Shown here one piece after another: positions 7,919-15,985 of a stretch of DNA of 36,604 nucleotides; the first letter of the stretch is position 1; every line of letters begins with the position of its first letter. Source of the DNA: Paucidesulfovibrio sp036541255 (GTDB lineage: Bacteria > Desulfobacterota > Desulfovibrionia > Desulfovibrionales > Desulfovibrionaceae); NCBI GenBank assembly GCA_036541255.1, contig JAZHDD010000071.1:1-36604 (forward strand), in the 5' to 3' direction. Made by a program: the position numbers and the translations under genes. The notes beneath the pieces were generated by a model that worked only from the letters and a program-made list of their open reading frames with translations, made no database searches and was not told where the DNA came from.

Positions 7919-10900
7919 TTATACCCCCCTGGTATGGGACAGCGTCATTTCAAAATCGAACCCGCAAACCATGATTGAATCCCCGTCCGGGGCGTAGACG
8001 AACAAGTCCCCGCCGAACCTTGGCACGTCGAAATTCTTGGTTACAGCCCCGGGGATTTCCCAAACAATCAGCCCTGTATCGGACAGAAAAATATCCAAAT
8101 CCTCGCTGGTCAGCGTCAGGATCGGTTCCGGATCGTCCGGGTATTCCCGCAATTCCATCCGTGCCGAGTATGAGGAAAGATCGGAAATCGGGGTTACGCC
8201 GTCAGGCTCGAAAAAGAAGGTGTTGCGCTCAACGCTTTCACCCTGGACGAAAACCACGGGCACGCGCCCGCCTTGGGTAATTGTTGCCACGTCGGCCTCC
8301 TGTATCGCCGCATAAGAGAAAATTTTGCGCCCGCTGAATCCGAGCGAATGGGTATGCGCGAAAAAAGCGGTTCCGTAGGCAATCCGCATGATCGCAATGC
8401 CGCTTGCCTCAAAGTCCTGGGCGTGACTGAACCCGAATCCGTCAAAGGCGTTCTTCGCCCCAAAAAAGCCAAGGTTCGAGAGTGCTTCAAAGACTGCTTC
8501 ACCTTGGCGCAGGGTTGTGTCGTTCGTGGAAAACGCGATGAGCCGCGCCAAGTGCGTGAAGATTGCGGGTCCTAGTGCCGTCTTGGTCCCGTCGGCTGCG
8601 AAGTCGGAAACGTATGAAGAGGCTGCGTCTCCGAAGGCGTTTTTCTCTCCGTCAATGCCCACTGCCGAGGCGTGGACAAGAAAAGAGAGGTCCCCCCATC
8701 CTCCGGATTCGTCCCATGGTTCGGATTCGTCCCATGGCTCGGACTCATCCCAGGACGAGCCTTCCCCGTAGGCGAAGGAGAAGGCTCGTTTGACTCCTGA
8801 AATGGCCATGGCCGTGGTGATGTTGAAGCCTCCAACGCCCCGCGCCGTCTTCTTTCCGGCGCTCCCCATAACTCCCGTGGCGGTGAAGGTCGCGCCGCTG
8901 GTCGAGGTCCCGCCGCTGGAAACAGGCATGGCGCCGATGTCGAGGCCGCCGTATCCGGCACCTTGCAAGGCGGTGTTGGTGGGCGAGAAACCGGCCCGGC
9001 ACCAATCAATGAGTGCTCCCGGGGCACCGGACAGGGCGAACCCGGTAGGAACAAGGTCAAGGTCCTGGCACTTGGTCGTAGGGTCATAACCGTTGGCCGA
9101 GAGCATGAAATCTAGCGCATCCTGGTCGGTCGCCGTGCCCCGCTCTTGGCCAAGCATCATGTCTACCCAGGCCCGCAATCCGCGCCCGCTGTCCATATAC
9201 TGGGGATTGACCGCACCGAATTCGTCAAGGTTCGTAACCGTGATCGCCTTGAACAAGTCGAGCCCGGATTTCTGGTTGTTGTAGTGGGCATTGTCCGTGA
9301 CGTTGGTAAGCACGGCCGTGGAGTATGAACCACGGTTTGACACATAAACTTCCACGTCGTGCAGGGTGTCGAATCCGCAAATGTTGTTCCGGATGTTGAC
9401 TTCACCGACATACCCGGCGTCCACATTCTCGGTCAGCCACAAGCCTTTATGCGAGTAGTCGGGATCGCGGGCGTAGAGGTGTACCGTATTGTTCAGGATG
9501 TTGAGCGGCGCTGTTGCCGTGACGTTCATGGCATTGGACGCCAATGTCCCGCGTCCTTTGAGGATGTTGCCCCGGATCGTCGCGCCGTTTTTCCAAGACA
9601 GCACATTGGGTTCCAAGCCATAGATTTCAAAAAATGCGTCCTCTATGACTCCTTGCGATGGATACGAAAACCCGTGATGGTTCAGAATCGTGTCATCCGC
9701 AAAGCCGAACATTCCACCGACTGCCTGCCCGTCGGCTGCGGATGAGGCCGTGGCGAACTGCACGCCGGATGCCTTGGAGAATCCAAGCGGGTGCGAGAAG
9801 AAAGTCCCCTCCAAGTCGGCGTAACCGCCGTACCAAAGCATGTCGGAGATGAATACCGTCCCCTTGAACGAGGTATGCCGGTACAGCATCGTGAGGAAAC
9901 TTCCAGAACAGACGGATTCGGAGTAGATGGTATTGTGCTCAAATAACGGTATGCGCGTGTCGCTGCTGGCCCCGTTGAAATTGATCTGGGTATTGTAGCG
10001 GAAATCCGAATAGCAGACATCCACGACCGTTTCAGACGGGGTGTACCCGGCGGTCCCGAATTGGAGCGTGTTGGGAACCGCGAAAACGCACGGCCGGAAA
10101 CGGATGCGGCTCGTAACTCCGGCTGTTGACGGTAAACTGGCCGCCGCAAACGTACATGATCCAGTGTTCTGGAACGACACGTAAGAGAGATTGAAGTCCT
10201 GGCGCGGATTCACATAGGCGCCCGTTCTGATCTGGCTATCCGTGCCCGTGACCTTGGCCCAGTTCGAGGACGTGGCCGTGGAGGTCAAGCGGCATACGTT
10301 CAGCTTGAGGTCGTGTCCGTTCAGGGCCAGCTCGGAGCCAGGTCCGAAGTTGAGATTGCCGACCCAGGATGTGCCGCTGCCCCCGGTATTCAAGCCAAGG
10401 GTGAAGTCGCCGTTGCAGGTGAGTTTCGCGGCCAAGGTCAGCGTGGCATTGTTGCCGACCTGTACCGCGTCCGTGCCGTCGCCCACGGTCTTATCCACGT
10501 CGAGAGTCACATTGTGGTTGACCAGCGCGAAAACGCCAGAACCGGGGACCACGCCGCCTAACCATGTGCTTGGGCTGGACCAATTTCCGGCCTGCGCGGT
10601 GGACGCGGTGATGGCCCCGCCCTCCTTGTATTGCGATGCCTGGATAGCAGACACGGCCGTGAACCCCGTAGGGACACGGGCCTCTTTTGCCGCTCCGGAG
10701 CCAATGCCGGATGCTGCCGTGAAAACGCCCGCGCCGGTGCGCTCGTCTCCTGTTTGCGCGGCGGGAACCGCCCATAATTTTTTGTCAACTGGGGCGAGAA
10801 GCCGCCAGGGGTTTTGAGCTATGGCCCAGTGTTCCGCTGGAAGCACATAACGGTCCCAAACCGCCACCATGAGCGCGAATCCGCGCCCGGAATAGCTGGC

Positions 10901-11491
10901 ATTGGTCAAATAGCGCGGGCTTACCGCCACGCTGGATTCTGACGGGACTTCGTCCATGGCCTGCGCGTATGCGGTTCCTACCTGCGCGCCATTCATGTAG
11001 GCACGAGAGGAGGCAGCGCCAAACCAAGATAACGCCACGACAGCGGCCTTGTTCAGTGTCCACAATGCCGTGGTGGTCCTGTTCAGCGTGCTCGCCCAAC
11101 CGAATTGCAGCGCCCCGGCATGGTTGCGCAGATAATAACGGTTGTTCTGGCTGGATATGCCGACAACGTGCTGCGAAGCGTCCGTGACGTTCGTGGGCAG
11201 CCACCACGCGAGAAGCGTACCCTCGAACCGGGTCACGAGGTTATGAAAATTGCATTCGAGTCGGTGAGTGCTCCTTGATGCGACGTTGAACCCGAGTGCC
11301 TTTCCTTGGGGTATGGTGTTGAAGGTGCCGCCAATATTGGTATAATTGGCCATGCCCTCAATTACCGGATCATAGCCAAGCCCTGGAATGAGGACGCTTT
11401 TCAGCCCATTGGTAAGGGCGCTGGCCCGATTGATCCCAACCGGCCAGTTGGGTTGCCGCGTCCTGCGGTGAGGCAGGATAATGGCGCTCAT
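7919..11491 (-). CDS. Large mosaic tail-associated protein: LamG-like, G8/beta-helix, repeats (1190 aa)
   Basis: Several modules can be seen. Residues about 50-235 look like a LamG/concanavalin domain ending in the phage-typical QNPWRLLAP. Residues about 296-370 (AGNWSSPSTWLGGVVPGSGV onward) resemble a G8-type cap. A long right-handed beta-helix pattern follows (about 370-800: NNTVHLYARD, INIRNNICG-like rungs). Residues about 830-1060 hold degenerate repeats of about 21 residues with a G-x-K-x-A-x-G pattern, including three tandem WDESEP/G units. The last 110 residues resemble a small phage beta-sandwich protein that is often encoded separately. No active-site residues are certain. It may be a tail spike or depolymerase-type protein binding host surface glycans. 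Its start shares a base with the stop of the 151-residue gene. Confidence 0.75.
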   Translation of the reverse strand: MSAIILPHRRTRQPNWPVGINRASALTNGLKSVLIPGLGYDPVIEGMANYTNIGGTFNTIPQGKALGFNVASRSTHRLECNFHNLVTRFEGTLLAWWLPTNVTDASQHVVGISSQNNRYYLRNHAGALQFGWASTLNRTTTALWTLNKAAVVALSWFGAASSRAYMNGAQVGTAYAQAMDEVPSESSVAVSPRYLTNASYSGRGFALMVAVWDRYVLPAEHWAIAQNPWRLLAPVDKKLWAVPAAQTGDERTGAGVFTAASGIGSGAAKEARVPTGFTAVSAIQASQYKEGGAITASTAQAGNWSSPSTWLGGVVPGSGVFALVNHNVTLDVDKTVGDGTDAVQVGNNATLTLAAKLTCNGDFTLGLNTGGSGTSWVGNLNFGPGSELALNGHDLKLNVCRLTSTATSSNWAKVTGTDSQIRTGAYVNPRQDFNLSYVSFQNTGSCTFAAASLPSTAGVTSRIRFRPCVFAVPNTLQFGTAGYTPSETVVDVCYSDFRYNTQINFNGASSDTRIPLFEHNTIYSESVCSGSFLTMLYRHTSFKGTVFISDMLWYGGYADLEGTFFSHPLGFSKASGVQFATASSAADGQAVGGMFGFADDTILNHHGFSYPSQGVIEDAFFEIYGLEPNVLSWKNGATIRGNILKGRGTLASNAMNVTATAPLNILNNTVHLYARDPDYSHKGLWLTENVDAGYVGEVNIRNNICGFDTLHDVEVYVSNRGSYSTAVLTNVTDNAHYNNQKSGLDLFKAITVTNLDEFGAVNPQYMDSGRGLRAWVDMMLGQERGTATDQDALDFMLSANGYDPTTKCQDLDLVPTGFALSGAPGALIDWCRAGFSPTNTALQGAGYGGLDIGAMPVSSGGTSTSGATFTATGVMGSAGKKTARGVGGFNITTAMAISGVKRAFSFAYGEGSSWDESEPWDESEPWDESGGWGDLSFLVHASAVGIDGEKNAFGDAASSYVSDFAADGTKTALGPAIFTHLARLIAFSTNDTTLRQGEAVFEALSNLGFFGAKNAFDGFGFSHAQDFEASGIAIMRIAYGTAFFAHTHSLGFSGRKIFSYAAIQEADVATITQGGRVPVVFVQGESVERNTFFFEPDGVTPISDLSSYSARMELREYPDDPEPILTLTSEDLDIFLSDTGLIVWEIPGAVTKNFDVPRFGGDLFVYAPDGDSIMVCGFDFEMTLSHTRGV
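8705..8758. repeat. Three tandem 18-bp units coding WDESEP/G
   Basis: On the plus strand the units start at 8705 (GGATTCGTCCCATGGTTC), 8723 (one base different) and 8741 (diverged). They encode three tandem six-residue acidic-aromatic blocks in the 1190-residue protein, between two stretches of longer protein repeats. Near identity of the first two units suggests recent slippage or expansion. Confidence 0.8.
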
Positions 11492-11946
11492 TACGCACTA
11501 GCCCCCGATACTTCGGCAAAATAGACCGCGTTGCCCGAGGACGCCAAGGCCGCCCCTGTATCGTTCTTGAGGATAATCTTTGATGCCTGAGGGAGTGCCC
11601 CGCCAAACGCCGCCGCCAAGCTGAATATCCCGGCCTGCTCTGCCGCGTTCGTGTTGCACGGGATGCTGCCCAAAAAAACAAGGTTGTTTTCGTCGGTTTC
11701 CGTGGTTCCCGATTCCGGGCCGCTGGTGAAGTTGGTGCCGTCCAGGCTGCCCTTGGCAAAGACAAGAACGACTTTGTCACCGGCTACCGTCCCGGGCATG
11801 ATGCGGACCTCTACCAGCACGTCAAGCGGGTCATTGGTCGCATGATTGATGGTTCCGGCGGCCACGTATGCCCCGGGGGCCAAGGAATTGATAAGTGTCG
11901 TTGTGAGGGTGCTTCGAGCGCCGACGACCGAAGTAATGCTTGCCAT
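11491..11946 (-). CDS. Small virion-region beta-rich protein (151 aa)
   Basis: Begins MASITSVVGARSTLTTTLIN and is rich in Ala, Gly, Thr and Asn with alternating hydrophobic strands (VLVEVRIM, KVVLVFAKG, NLVFLGSIP, KIILKNDTG, NAVYFAEV). No signal peptide, membrane span or catalytic motif is visible. A strong AGGAG lies 9 bases before the start. The pattern is that of small phage structural proteins often placed beside fibre genes. It sits between the exported GH123-like gene (4-base gap) and the mosaic protein (one-base overlap). Confidence 0.7.
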   Translation of the reverse strand: MASITSVVGARSTLTTTLINSLAPGAYVAAGTINHATNDPLDVLVEVRIMPGTVAGDKVVLVFAKGSLDGTNFTSGPESGTTETDENNLVFLGSIPCNTNAAEQAGIFSLAAAFGGALPQASKIILKNDTGAALASSGNAVYFAEVSGASA

Positions 11947-11950
11947 GATC

Positions 11951-13900
11951 CTAGTCTCCTATGAATGCGCGGAAGGGTCCGACGCGAAAGTGTTTATTGC
12001 CTGCCCGGAAAGATTTCTCTGTGTGAATGACAACCGGCTCTGAAGACGTGATGAGTTGAGCCAGGGCCGCCCGGTTCGTGTCGAACTGCGACATGTCTTT
12101 GTTCAGGTTCCAGTACAAATGATTCAGGTCCGTCGTTGTAAAAAACCTGTTCAACTCCAAGAGCATGGCTTCTTTTCCGATAACGCTTTGAAGGATATGT
12201 GCGTATTCATAATCTTCCACGAAATCGCGGACGGCTTTCAGCCGTATGCTTTCCACGGGTATGTCGTGCGTGCCGCCAATAGCAGGTGTCTCCGCGCCCA
12301 CCGCTCTGCCTGCCGTATCCGCAACGCCCGGGTAAACGAGATGCCCGTCACCGTTCGATTTGTATTCGTTGCTCCAAATATTGTTGTATGGGTTGTTGCC
12401 CTCGGTCGTGGAACACTCGCTCATCGTGTGCCAATATGTGGACCCCGTAGCCTCGTATTTCGCCAGGACAAACCCCGGAAAACGATTGTAATACATGGGG
12501 GCATCTGCCGACAGGTCCACCTGATTCGAGTACGCGGAATCCCCGATTGCGCCGCACCCATTGCTGGCGCACCCGAGGTAAAGCCACCAGTTCGCGGCGG
12601 TGTAGAGGTCGCGTTGTTTCGGCGTGCTGTACGAGCAGGTCGTGTCAGACTGATAGCAGGCGACGTTTGCAAACCATTGGGAATGGAATCCGTAGTTTTC
12701 CACGAACAGCGTGGAGTCGCGCTTTGATGTGTTGGAATACCCGCGAACGAAAGGACCCTTGCCGTGCGTGTTGATGGCCGCCGCGTCCTGAAGTTGGAGT
12801 TCAGTCACTTCAACCTCGAACATTTCTTGATCTCGGAAAATGACCGTGCTCGTGGCCTGCGGTTCGTCAAGGGTAGCTACTACCAAAGTGTTGAACGCAT
12901 CCCCGCCGAGCGCGTCTATCTTGTCATAAAAGAGTTGGAGATATTGGCGTGCGGCAGATTGCTTATCACTTGTGGTTATCCCGGCCACGTTGTTTTCAAC
13001 GGATGTCGTGGTGCCCGGCAGTCCGATGATTGCGAACCTGGCCCCGGCATACGGGCCGCTTGTAATCGCGGAGCCGTCCACGAACGTGGTGTAGATCGTG
13101 TCCCACGGACTCCACGTTATGTTGGAAAGCGTTTTTGTGCCCGTGTCCCAGGAGAACCGGGTGTAAAAAGACACCCAGTTTGTCATGGTGAACGAAACTT
13201 TGTGATACAGGGCCAGCTTGTTGCACACCGCTGTGAGGTCGCGGAAATAGGACGTGTTCAGATAGCTGGAGAACCCGAAACCAGTAGCGATTTGCCCACC
13301 CTTGTTTATCATCTGGTATTGAAGCGTCGGCGTGGACGGCAACGCGAAGTCCCAGACGTTCAGGGTCACAGTGCGCAGAACATTGGGCTTGCCGTCTGCC
13401 GAAATCGTGACGGTCGCTGAATATGTCCCGGGCACGGTCGCGGCCTCGGTGCCCACGTCCACCCAGACACCTTGCACCTTGCCGTTGGCCACGCTGAACG
13501 GGAACGTGTTGCGCACCTCATGATAGTATCGGTCCACTTTCGGGAGCAGGGCATCTGGCCAGTTGCCAAGCTCGAATTCGATACGGCTTTTCTGAGTGCA
13601 GGCCACATAATCTTGCTTGTAGAGGTAGATATCCGTGATCGAATCCGCGCCCTTGACGAAATTACTTACCGTCACGTCCACGTTGGTCAGGGTTTCCCCG
13701 TTCGCGTAGATCAGGACTTGGAAGGATTCGATTTCGTTCCTGGCCATGCCGAGGGTCAGCGTAGACGCCCCGCTCGTGCCGTCCTCGCCGTCCTGGCGGT
13801 ACTTGGTCAGGGAATTGTCGAGCCACACGTTATATGCTGCAAGCGCCTGCAAGGGCATGAGCAGGGCGAAAAGGAGGATCAGGATAAAGCGTTTCATCAT
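11951..13900 (-). CDS. Exported GH123-like glycoside hydrolase (DUF4091-type) (649 aa)
   Basis: Residues 1-21 are a clear Sec signal peptide: MMKR, a hydrophobic core, then ALA-A cleavage. A beta-sandwich N-terminal domain covers about 25-190. A TIM-barrel-like domain follows with LVVATLDEPQ, an adjacent Asp345-Glu346 pair. The C-terminus has HDIPVESIRLKAVRDFVEDYEY, the hallmark helix of DUF4091 proteins. In the GH123 family (PF13320) an adjacent Asp-Glu pair is the known catalytic dyad for removing terminal N-acetylgalactosamine. Six Cys between about 440 and 540 could form disulfides outside the cytoplasm. A secreted enzyme inside a phage structural operon is odd. Activity and substrate are inferred. 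Its start overlaps the upstream stop (ATGA). Confidence 0.75.
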   Translation of the reverse strand: MMKRFILILLFALLMPLQALAAYNVWLDNSLTKYRQDGEDGTSGASTLTLGMARNEIESFQVLIYANGETLTNVDVTVSNFVKGADSITDIYLYKQDYVACTQKSRIEFELGNWPDALLPKVDRYYHEVRNTFPFSVANGKVQGVWVDVGTEAATVPGTYSATVTISADGKPNVLRTVTLNVWDFALPSTPTLQYQMINKGGQIATGFGFSSYLNTSYFRDLTAVCNKLALYHKVSFTMTNWVSFYTRFSWDTGTKTLSNITWSPWDTIYTTFVDGSAITSGPYAGARFAIIGLPGTTTSVENNVAGITTSDKQSAARQYLQLFYDKIDALGGDAFNTLVVATLDEPQATSTVIFRDQEMFEVEVTELQLQDAAAINTHGKGPFVRGYSNTSKRDSTLFVENYGFHSQWFANVACYQSDTTCSYSTPKQRDLYTAANWWLYLGCASNGCGAIGDSAYSNQVDLSADAPMYYNRFPGFVLAKYEATGSTYWHTMSECSTTEGNNPYNNIWSNEYKSNGDGHLVYPGVADTAGRAVGAETPAIGGTHDIPVESIRLKAVRDFVEDYEYAHILQSVIGKEAMLLELNRFFTTTDLNHLYWNLNKDMSQFDTNRAALAQLITSSEPVVIHTEKSFRAGNKHFRVGPFRAFIGD

Positions 13901-14358
13901 TGCACCAGTGTCATGGCTGCGGACGCCCAGACGTTCGTGGACGTGCGGCAGTAGATTTTCTTGTCGGTCGTGTTCCAGTTGCAGGCCCCGACCGGCGGAT
14001 ACCCGCTGGCGACGTGCGGAAGCCCGTGCGTTGGGTCGATGGACAAGACGCCCGTGGTTGTGTTGATGTTGAGCGGCGCGGCGGCCGTGATGGTCACTGC
14101 GTTGTCAATGTCCGTGCCCAAAGCCTGGATGGCGCCAAGCAGGGTTGTTTCATCCGACAGGAATGCGCCCGTGAATTCGGCCGTGCTGTTAGCTTTGGCC
14201 GCAATCTCATCCCTGCATTTCAGGAATTCCACATTCATCTTTGTGCGCAGGTCCAAGGGGCTGGTCGTGGGAACGGTGACGCCCGTAATTTCACCGAGCG
14301 CCAGGGTTCCCAGGAAAAAGCCCGCAAAGAGAACTGCGGCCAAGGCTATTTTTTTCAT
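13897..14358 (-). CDS. Exported small protein with signal peptide (153 aa)
   Basis: MKKIALAAVLFAGFFLGTLA followed by a small-residue site near position 21 is a typical signal peptide or N-terminal membrane anchor. The mature part has a helical stretch (DLRTKMNVEFLKCRDEIAAK), then a beta-rich C-terminal domain with a phage-like motif (GVLSIDPTHGL) and two Cys (GACNWNTTDKKIYCRTSTN) that could form a disulfide. It lies 4 bases after the 116-residue gene and overlaps the GH123-like gene by ATGA, so the two exported proteins are probably made together. No family is recognised; the C-terminal half resembles short trimerising fibre segments. Confidence 0.7.
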   Translation of the reverse strand: MKKIALAAVLFAGFFLGTLALGEITGVTVPTTSPLDLRTKMNVEFLKCRDEIAAKANSTAEFTGAFLSDETTLLGAIQALGTDIDNAVTITAAAPLNINTTTGVLSIDPTHGLPHVASGYPPVGACNWNTTDKKIYCRTSTNVWASAAMTLVQ

Positions 14359-14362
14359 GGTC

Positions 14363-14713
14363 TTAGCTCAATTCCACGTAGGGGTTGCCGGTCCCGCCGG
14401 GACCCGTGATTGTGTACGTACCGGCCGCCGCGAAAACCTCATCCGTGGCGTTGTAGCTGCCCACGAAAGTGGACGAATTCCACAAGCCGATATAGGCCAC
14501 GGTGGTTCCCGCCGGTACGTCCAGGGTTGGTTGGGTTGTGCAGGTCCTCCGGCCAGCACTCGCGGCACCAAAAGTCAGACCGGTGGCGCGGGCGTAGGAG
14601 CCTCCGGAAACCTCGTTGGCTCCGGTCGATCCAGGGTCAGCAGTGTGCAAGCTCATGGCGTTGTATGTCCGCGCATCCAGCATTGCGTTAAGTTCGGTCG
14701 TGGTCAGTCCCAT
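14363..14713 (-). CDS. Single-domain paralogue of the tandem-domain protein (116 aa)
   Basis: Reads LHTADPGSTGANEVSGGSYA, then TVAYIGLWNSSTFVGSYN, then AAGTYTI. This repeats the plan of each half of the 280-residue protein at 7075-7917: 'LYVALF', an 'EVxGGxYxR' strand, a 'WGTVTHxAIxD' strand, then 'AGxLxA'. Proteins with the LHTADPG opening are widespread in phage tail regions. GGAG lies upstream of the ATG at 14713. The function is structural by inference; it may form hetero-oligomers with its two-domain relative. Confidence 0.75.
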   Translation of the reverse strand: MGLTTTELNAMLDARTYNAMSLHTADPGSTGANEVSGGSYARATGLTFGAASAGRRTCTTQPTLDVPAGTTVAYIGLWNSSTFVGSYNATDEVFAAAGTYTITGPGGTGNPYVELS

Positions 14714-14746
14714 GGTAAAAACTCCTGTCTTAATTGGTTAAAAGTG

Positions 14747-14854
14747 TTATTTCTTCCGCTTGCGCGTGCGGCGATTGCTGCAATTTCTTTTTTCCTGGCA
14801 CATGATTGCCGCGACTCTTCCCGAGGAATACCCGGGCCCGAATTTCTTCTGCAT
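14747..14854 (-). CDS. Possible 35-residue basic peptide
   Basis: A short frame starting MQKKFGPGYSSGRVAAIMCQ is highly basic at its end (NRRTRKRKK). It starts 20 bases after the stop of the 64-residue gene and ends 33 bases before the next gene. No good ribosome site is visible ahead of the ATG. It is the only way I can account for this gap as coding, but it may be spurious. Confidence 0.3.
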   Translation of the reverse strand: MQKKFGPGYSSGRVAAIMCQEKRNCSNRRTRKRKK

Positions 14855-14874
14855 CCGTTTGCGTCGGTGCTGAT

Positions 14875-15069
14875 TCAATTGGTTGCTCCATCGTGAAAGT
14901 CGTACATGATCCGGTCCTCCCTCGGTGCTGTGTCGTATCCTGCCCACTTGAAATCTGTCTGGCTCATCATCCATTGCACGACTTCGGCCTGTGTTCGCGG
15001 CTCTCCCGGGTAGTCCACGACTTCGGAAAAACGGTGCCCGAAGATGGTTATTTCGACGGCGATTTTCAT
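14875..15069 (-). CDS. Small protein of unknown function (64 aa)
   Basis: The ATG at 15069 has an excellent AAGGAGG six bases upstream. The protein begins MKIAVEITIFGHRFSEVVDY and contains EVVQWMMSQTDFKWAGYDTA; it is soluble, mixed alpha/beta and slightly acidic. It is separated from the lysis cassette upstream by about 250 bases of structured non-coding DNA. I do not recognise a family. Strong translation signals and normal composition support a real gene. Confidence 0.65.
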   Translation of the reverse strand: MKIAVEITIFGHRFSEVVDYPGEPRTQAEVVQWMMSQTDFKWAGYDTAPREDRIMYDFHDGATN

Positions 15070-15090
15070 GCGGCCTCCTTGGTTCAGACA

Positions 15091-15172
15091 GTGCGGACGG
15101 CATTTTTACTATCTATCCGCACCGGCCCTTGCAGGACTTTAAATCGCCGGGGGGCTTACCCCTCCCCCCGGC
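15091..15172. promoter_or_regulatory. Two inverted repeats in a 252-base non-coding gap
   Basis: The gap 15070-15321 in the late operon holds a 7-bp inverted repeat GTGCGGA (15091-15097) / TCCGCAC (15116-15122) around an AT-rich centre, and a 9-bp GC-only stem GCCGGGGGG (15146-15154) / CCCCCCGGC (15164-15172) with a 9-base loop. A 9-bp tandem repeat (GAAAGATTT) lies at 15200-15217. Neither stem is followed by a T run on the minus strand, so simple termination is unlikely. This could be an RNA processing site, an attenuator or an internal promoter region. Confidence 0.5.
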
Positions 15173-15321
15173 TGGCGTCGGGTAATTCCGCCGTAAGGCG
15201 AAAGATTTGAAAGATTTGCCCTGCGCCCGGTAATTTACGAAACCCTTTTTATCCGGGCCGACACACCGCACAAAAGGTAGATTTGGATCACCTCCGCACA
15301 GGCGCAGGGGCTAGACGTTCG

Positions 15322-15501
15322 TCAACGCCGAAATTTTTTCAGTTCCACCTCGCGCTCGAACCACTCCACCAACTTCTTCAACTCGGTCTTATCTTCCTTG
15401 CGCATCCTGCCCCGCGTCATCTTGCAGAACAGTATCCGCGTCTGCCGTGGCGTCAGCCAGATTTGCCAGCCCTCGGATATGCGGTCGCAGTCCAGCATCA
15501 T
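15322..15501 (-). CDS. Small basic protein in lysis cassette (59 aa)
   Basis: I start at the ATG at 15501, which overlaps the upstream stop as ATGA, rather than at the longer frame to 15582 that would run through the neighbouring gene. The product starts MMLDCDRISEGWQIWLTPRQ and ends in a charged helix (KTELKKLVEWFEREVELKKF). No membrane span is seen. The role is unknown; its tight coupling to the 40-residue membrane peptide links it to the lysis genes. Confidence 0.6.
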   Translation of the reverse strand: MMLDCDRISEGWQIWLTPRQTRILFCKMTRGRMRKEDKTELKKLVEWFEREVELKKFRR

Positions 15502-15620
15502 CCAAGCCCCAAGAGGATCGGCAGCAGCCGGGCAATGTCCTCGAAATTGTAGCCCATGAGCAACGCCGTGATTGCGAGACAAAAAACGCCGATGATGATC
15601 ATTTGCTTGTTCGTGAGCAT
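15498..15620 (-). CDS. Single-span membrane peptide, holin-like (40 aa)
   Basis: MLTNKQMIIIGVFCLAITAL and the following LLMGYNFEDIARLLPILLGL give one clear membrane helix (about residues 7-24) and a second, weaker amphipathic hydrophobic stretch. The start overlaps the stop of the DUF1353-like gene as TGATG, and the stop overlaps the next start as ATGA. Tiny hydrophobic peptides beside lysozyme and lipoprotein genes are often holins or antiholins, but size and position are the only evidence. It is below the length at which many gene finders report genes. Confidence 0.6.
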   Translation of the reverse strand: MLTNKQMIIIGVFCLAITALLMGYNFEDIARLLPILLGLG

Positions 15621-15985
15621 CAGTAATTCACCCCCACGCCGAAGGTTGCGCCGACGCGCACCCCGACATAGCCGAACTGTTTTGTGATCCACCACGAGGT
15701 GCGGCCCACATCCTCGCGGAACTGCTCATCCGCCCATTTGCGTTCTGCCGCGTTCCGGGCGTTCCGGCATCTGAAGTCATGACGGCAGGACGCGATAGGA
15801 TGATCATGGCGCGGGAACAGGCCGCGAAAGATCCAGGGCACGCTGGACCCGTCCCATTTAAAATTGAAGGGCACTTCACCCATGGACCCGTCCATATTCA
15901 TACAGGGCAATGGCCCGGTCAGCGCCCGCATTTTGGGGTCCCCGGGCACCGTGCGCATGTAGATGATGGTTCCTGAATGGCTCAT
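15620..15985 (-). CDS. DUF1353-like phage protein (121 aa)
   Basis: The central segment FNFKWDGSSVPWIFRGLFPR, followed by SCRHDFRCRNARNAAERKWA and DEQFREDV, matches the DUF1353 pattern: D-G-x-S-V-P-W, then an HD pair, then a charged helix. This family is common in lysis or tail-end modules of phages; its function is not established to my knowledge. The C-terminus (YVGVRVGATFGVGVNY) is a Gly/Val-rich amphipathic stretch. Start and stop both overlap neighbours by a few bases. Confidence 0.7.
   Translation of the reverse strand: MSHSGTIIYMRTVPGDPKMRALTGPLPCMNMDGSMGEVPFNFKWDGSSVPWIFRGLFPRHDHPIASCRHDFRCRNARNAAERKWADEQFREDVGRTSWWITKQFGYVGVRVGATFGVGVNY

Noticed and set aside
7919..11491. Diversity-generating retroelement acting on the large tail protein or fibre
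   Set aside because: No reverse transcriptase and no template/variable repeat pair was found in the window.
15113..15271. Open frame on minus strand from a GTG codon, about 52 codons, ending in a Cys/Lys/Gly-rich tail
   Set aside because: No ATG, the nearest GGAGG is about 19 bases too far away, and the frame runs through the GC-rich hairpin. I treat the region as non-coding.
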